Shown piece after piece: positions 4,413-5,659 of a DNA stretch of 5,659 nt. A program made the translations under genes and the position numbers. How positions within the stretch are numbered: position 1 is the stretch's first letter; each line of letters starts with the position of its first letter. This stretch comes from Opitutaceae bacterium (GTDB taxonomy: Bacteria; Verrucomicrobiota; Verrucomicrobiia; Opitutales; Opitutaceae). Under the pieces are notes generated by a model. It saw nothing but the letters and a program-made list of their open reading frames with translations. It was not told the origin of the DNA and ran no database searches. Where the stretch lies: positions 1 to 5,659 of the forward strand of contig JADJTK010000046.1 in the NCBI GenBank assembly GCA_016711225.1, in the 5' to 3' direction.

Positions 4413-5659
4413 GTGAACGACTCCGCCGCCACACCCATCACCAACGTCCTCGCCGAGCGCTACGCCTCGGCCGCCATCAAGTCCATCTGGTCCCAGCACG
4501 GCCGCGTCGCCCTGGAACGCGACTTCTGGATCGCCGTCATGAAGGCGCAGCGCGACCTCGGCGTCCCGATCCCCGCCGAGGCGATCAAGGATTACGAGAA
4601 GGTGAAGGACCAGATCGACCTCGCTGCCATCGACAAGCGCGAACGCATCACCCTCCACGACGTCAAGGCCCGCATCGAGGAGTTTTCCGATCTGGCCAAG
4701 CGCCAGTTCATCCACCTCGGCCTCACCAGCCGCGACCTCACCGAGAACGTCGAACAGCTGCAGGTCTACCGCTCCCTCAAGGTCGTCCAGTTCAAGACCG
4801 CCGCCGCCCTCCTCGCCCTTTCCCGTCAGGCCGAGGCGCACCGCGACCTGATGATCACGGGCCGCACGCACAACGTCCCGGCCCAGCCCACCACGCTGGG
4901 CAAGCGCATCGCCATGTTCGGTGAGGAACTGCAGGCCGCCTTCGAGCGGCTCGGCGAACTCATCGAGCGCTACCCGGTGCGCGGACTGAAGGGCGCCGTC
5001 GGCACCCAGCTCGACCAGCTCACCCTGCTGGGCGGCGACACCAACAAGGTGGACCAGCTGGAGAACCGCATCATCAAGCACCTCGGCTTCCACGCCTCCT
5101 TCGGCGCCGTCGGCCAGGTCTACCCGCGGAGCCTCGACTACGAGGTCGTCACCGCGCTGCACCAGGTCGCCGCCGCCGCCGCGAGCTTTGCGACCACGCT
5201 GCGCCTCATGGCCGGCTACGGCCTGCTGACCGAGGGATTCCAGGAGGGCCAGGTCGGCTCCTCCGCCATGCCGCACAAGGTCAACGCCCGCAACTGCGAG
5301 CGCATCTGCGGCTTCACCACCATCCTGGGCGGCTACGTCACCATGACCGGCGGGCTCGCCGGCCACCAATGGAACGAGGGCGACGTCTCCTGCTCGGTCG
5401 TCCGCCGCGTCGCCCTGCCCGACTCCTTCTACGCCATCGACGGACTCCTCGAGACCTTCCTCACCGTCCTGCGCCAGATGGAGGTGTTTCCCGCCGCCAT
5501 CTCGGCCGAGAACGAGCGCAACCTCCCCTTCCTCGCCACCACCACGATCCTCATGGAGGCGGTCAAGCGCGGGGCCGGCCGCGAAACCGCGCACGAGGCC
5601 ATCAAGGAACACGCCCTCGCCGCCGCAAAGGCCCTCCGCACCGGCGGTGACGCCGACCT
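4413..5659 (+). CDS. purB: Adenylosuccinate lyase, 3' end beyond the window
   Basis: The first 415 residues of PurB, which releases fumarate from SAICAR and from adenylosuccinate in purine synthesis. It belongs to the aspartase/fumarase superfamily (cytosolic homotetramer with composite active sites). Visible motifs are NVLAERYAS near residue 11, TLHDVKA with H82, TSRDLTENV at 105-113, GRTHNVPAQPTTLGKR at 150-165 with the general-acid H153, and the signature GSSAMPHKVN at 282-291 with the catalytic loop serine 283/284. N-terminal and HNVPAQPTT/NARNCERI wording resembles the actinobacterial-type PurB (about 470 residues) more than the B. subtilis type, so some 50-70 residues should be missing. 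GTG at 4413 is chosen because the family N-terminus starts right after it and no ATG lies upstream in frame; no ribosome binding site is seen (AGCGGCCTTGCC). Confidence 0.96.
   Translation, partial: MNDSAATPITNVLAERYASAAIKSIWSQHGRVALERDFWIAVMKAQRDLGVPIPAEAIKDYEKVKDQIDLAAIDKRERITLHDVKARIEEFSDLAKRQFIHLGLTSRDLTENVEQLQVYRSLKVVQFKTAAALLALSRQAEAHRDLMITGRTHNVPAQPTTLGKRIAMFGEELQAAFERLGELIERYPVRGLKGAVGTQLDQLTLLGGDTNKVDQLENRIIKHLGFHASFGAVGQVYPRSLDYEVVTALHQVAAAAASFATTLRLMAGYGLLTEGFQEGQVGSSAMPHKVNARNCERICGFTTILGGYVTMTGGLAGHQWNEGDVSCSVVRRVALPDSFYAIDGLLETFLTVLRQMEVFPAAISAENERNLPFLATTTILMEAVKRGAGRETAHEAIKEHALAAAKALRTGGDAD

Noticed and set aside
4395..5612. 405-codon open frame on the minus strand opposite purB
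   Set aside because: The plus strand reads as PurB with all signature motifs; the minus frame is repetitive D/G/V/L/A/E sequence typical of an antisense shadow in GC-rich DNA.

Overview
The window is GC-rich bacterial chromosome with six protein genes. Four are complete housekeeping-type genes, one is a PLP enzyme of an unusual (fungal-like) type, and one (purB) runs off the right edge. High GC, very weak Shine-Dalgarno sequences and intergenic spaces full of palindromic repeats suggest an environmental bacterium. My best guess is Verrucomicrobiota, Opitutaceae-like; this is an inference from general character, not a marker gene.

Layout. Bases 1-144 carry a palindromic repeat cut by the window edge and a GC-rich hairpin just past the end of the first gene. 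A leftward two-gene unit (xth 1397-642, then a stand-alone CinA C-terminal-domain gene 645-145) overlaps by ATGA and is probably co-transcribed. A 374-base divergent spacer (1398-1771) holds an inverted hexamer-array repeat and a small hairpin. Rightward genes follow: the fungal-type cystathionine gamma-synthase-like enzyme (1772-3301), a DUF167/YggU protein (3425-3718), the nucleoside phosphorylase ppnP (3904-4230) and adenylosuccinate lyase purB (4413 to the edge). The purB reading frame has no stop inside the window.

The rightward genes do not form one obvious pathway. PurB (purine synthesis) and PpnP (nucleoside phosphorolysis) are both nucleotide metabolism; the PLP enzyme points to sulfur amino acid metabolism; Xth is base-excision repair; the CinA domain belongs to a family that includes nicotinamide mononucleotide deamidases.

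The most interesting content lies between the genes. Each rightward gap contains a different inverted-repeat element. Two look like REP/BIME elements: GTAG followed by a hairpin, in inverted pairs. One of these keeps its hairpin in both arms despite different bases (compensatory changes). A third gap, 3704-3897, is filled by a nested symmetrical element: five 7-base repeats, an inverted pair of a 24-base repeat, then five 7-base repeats in the opposite direction. It supplies the stop codon of the DUF167 gene and ends six bases before the ppnP start. A related design made of 6-base repeats around a perfect small stem lies in the divergent spacer.
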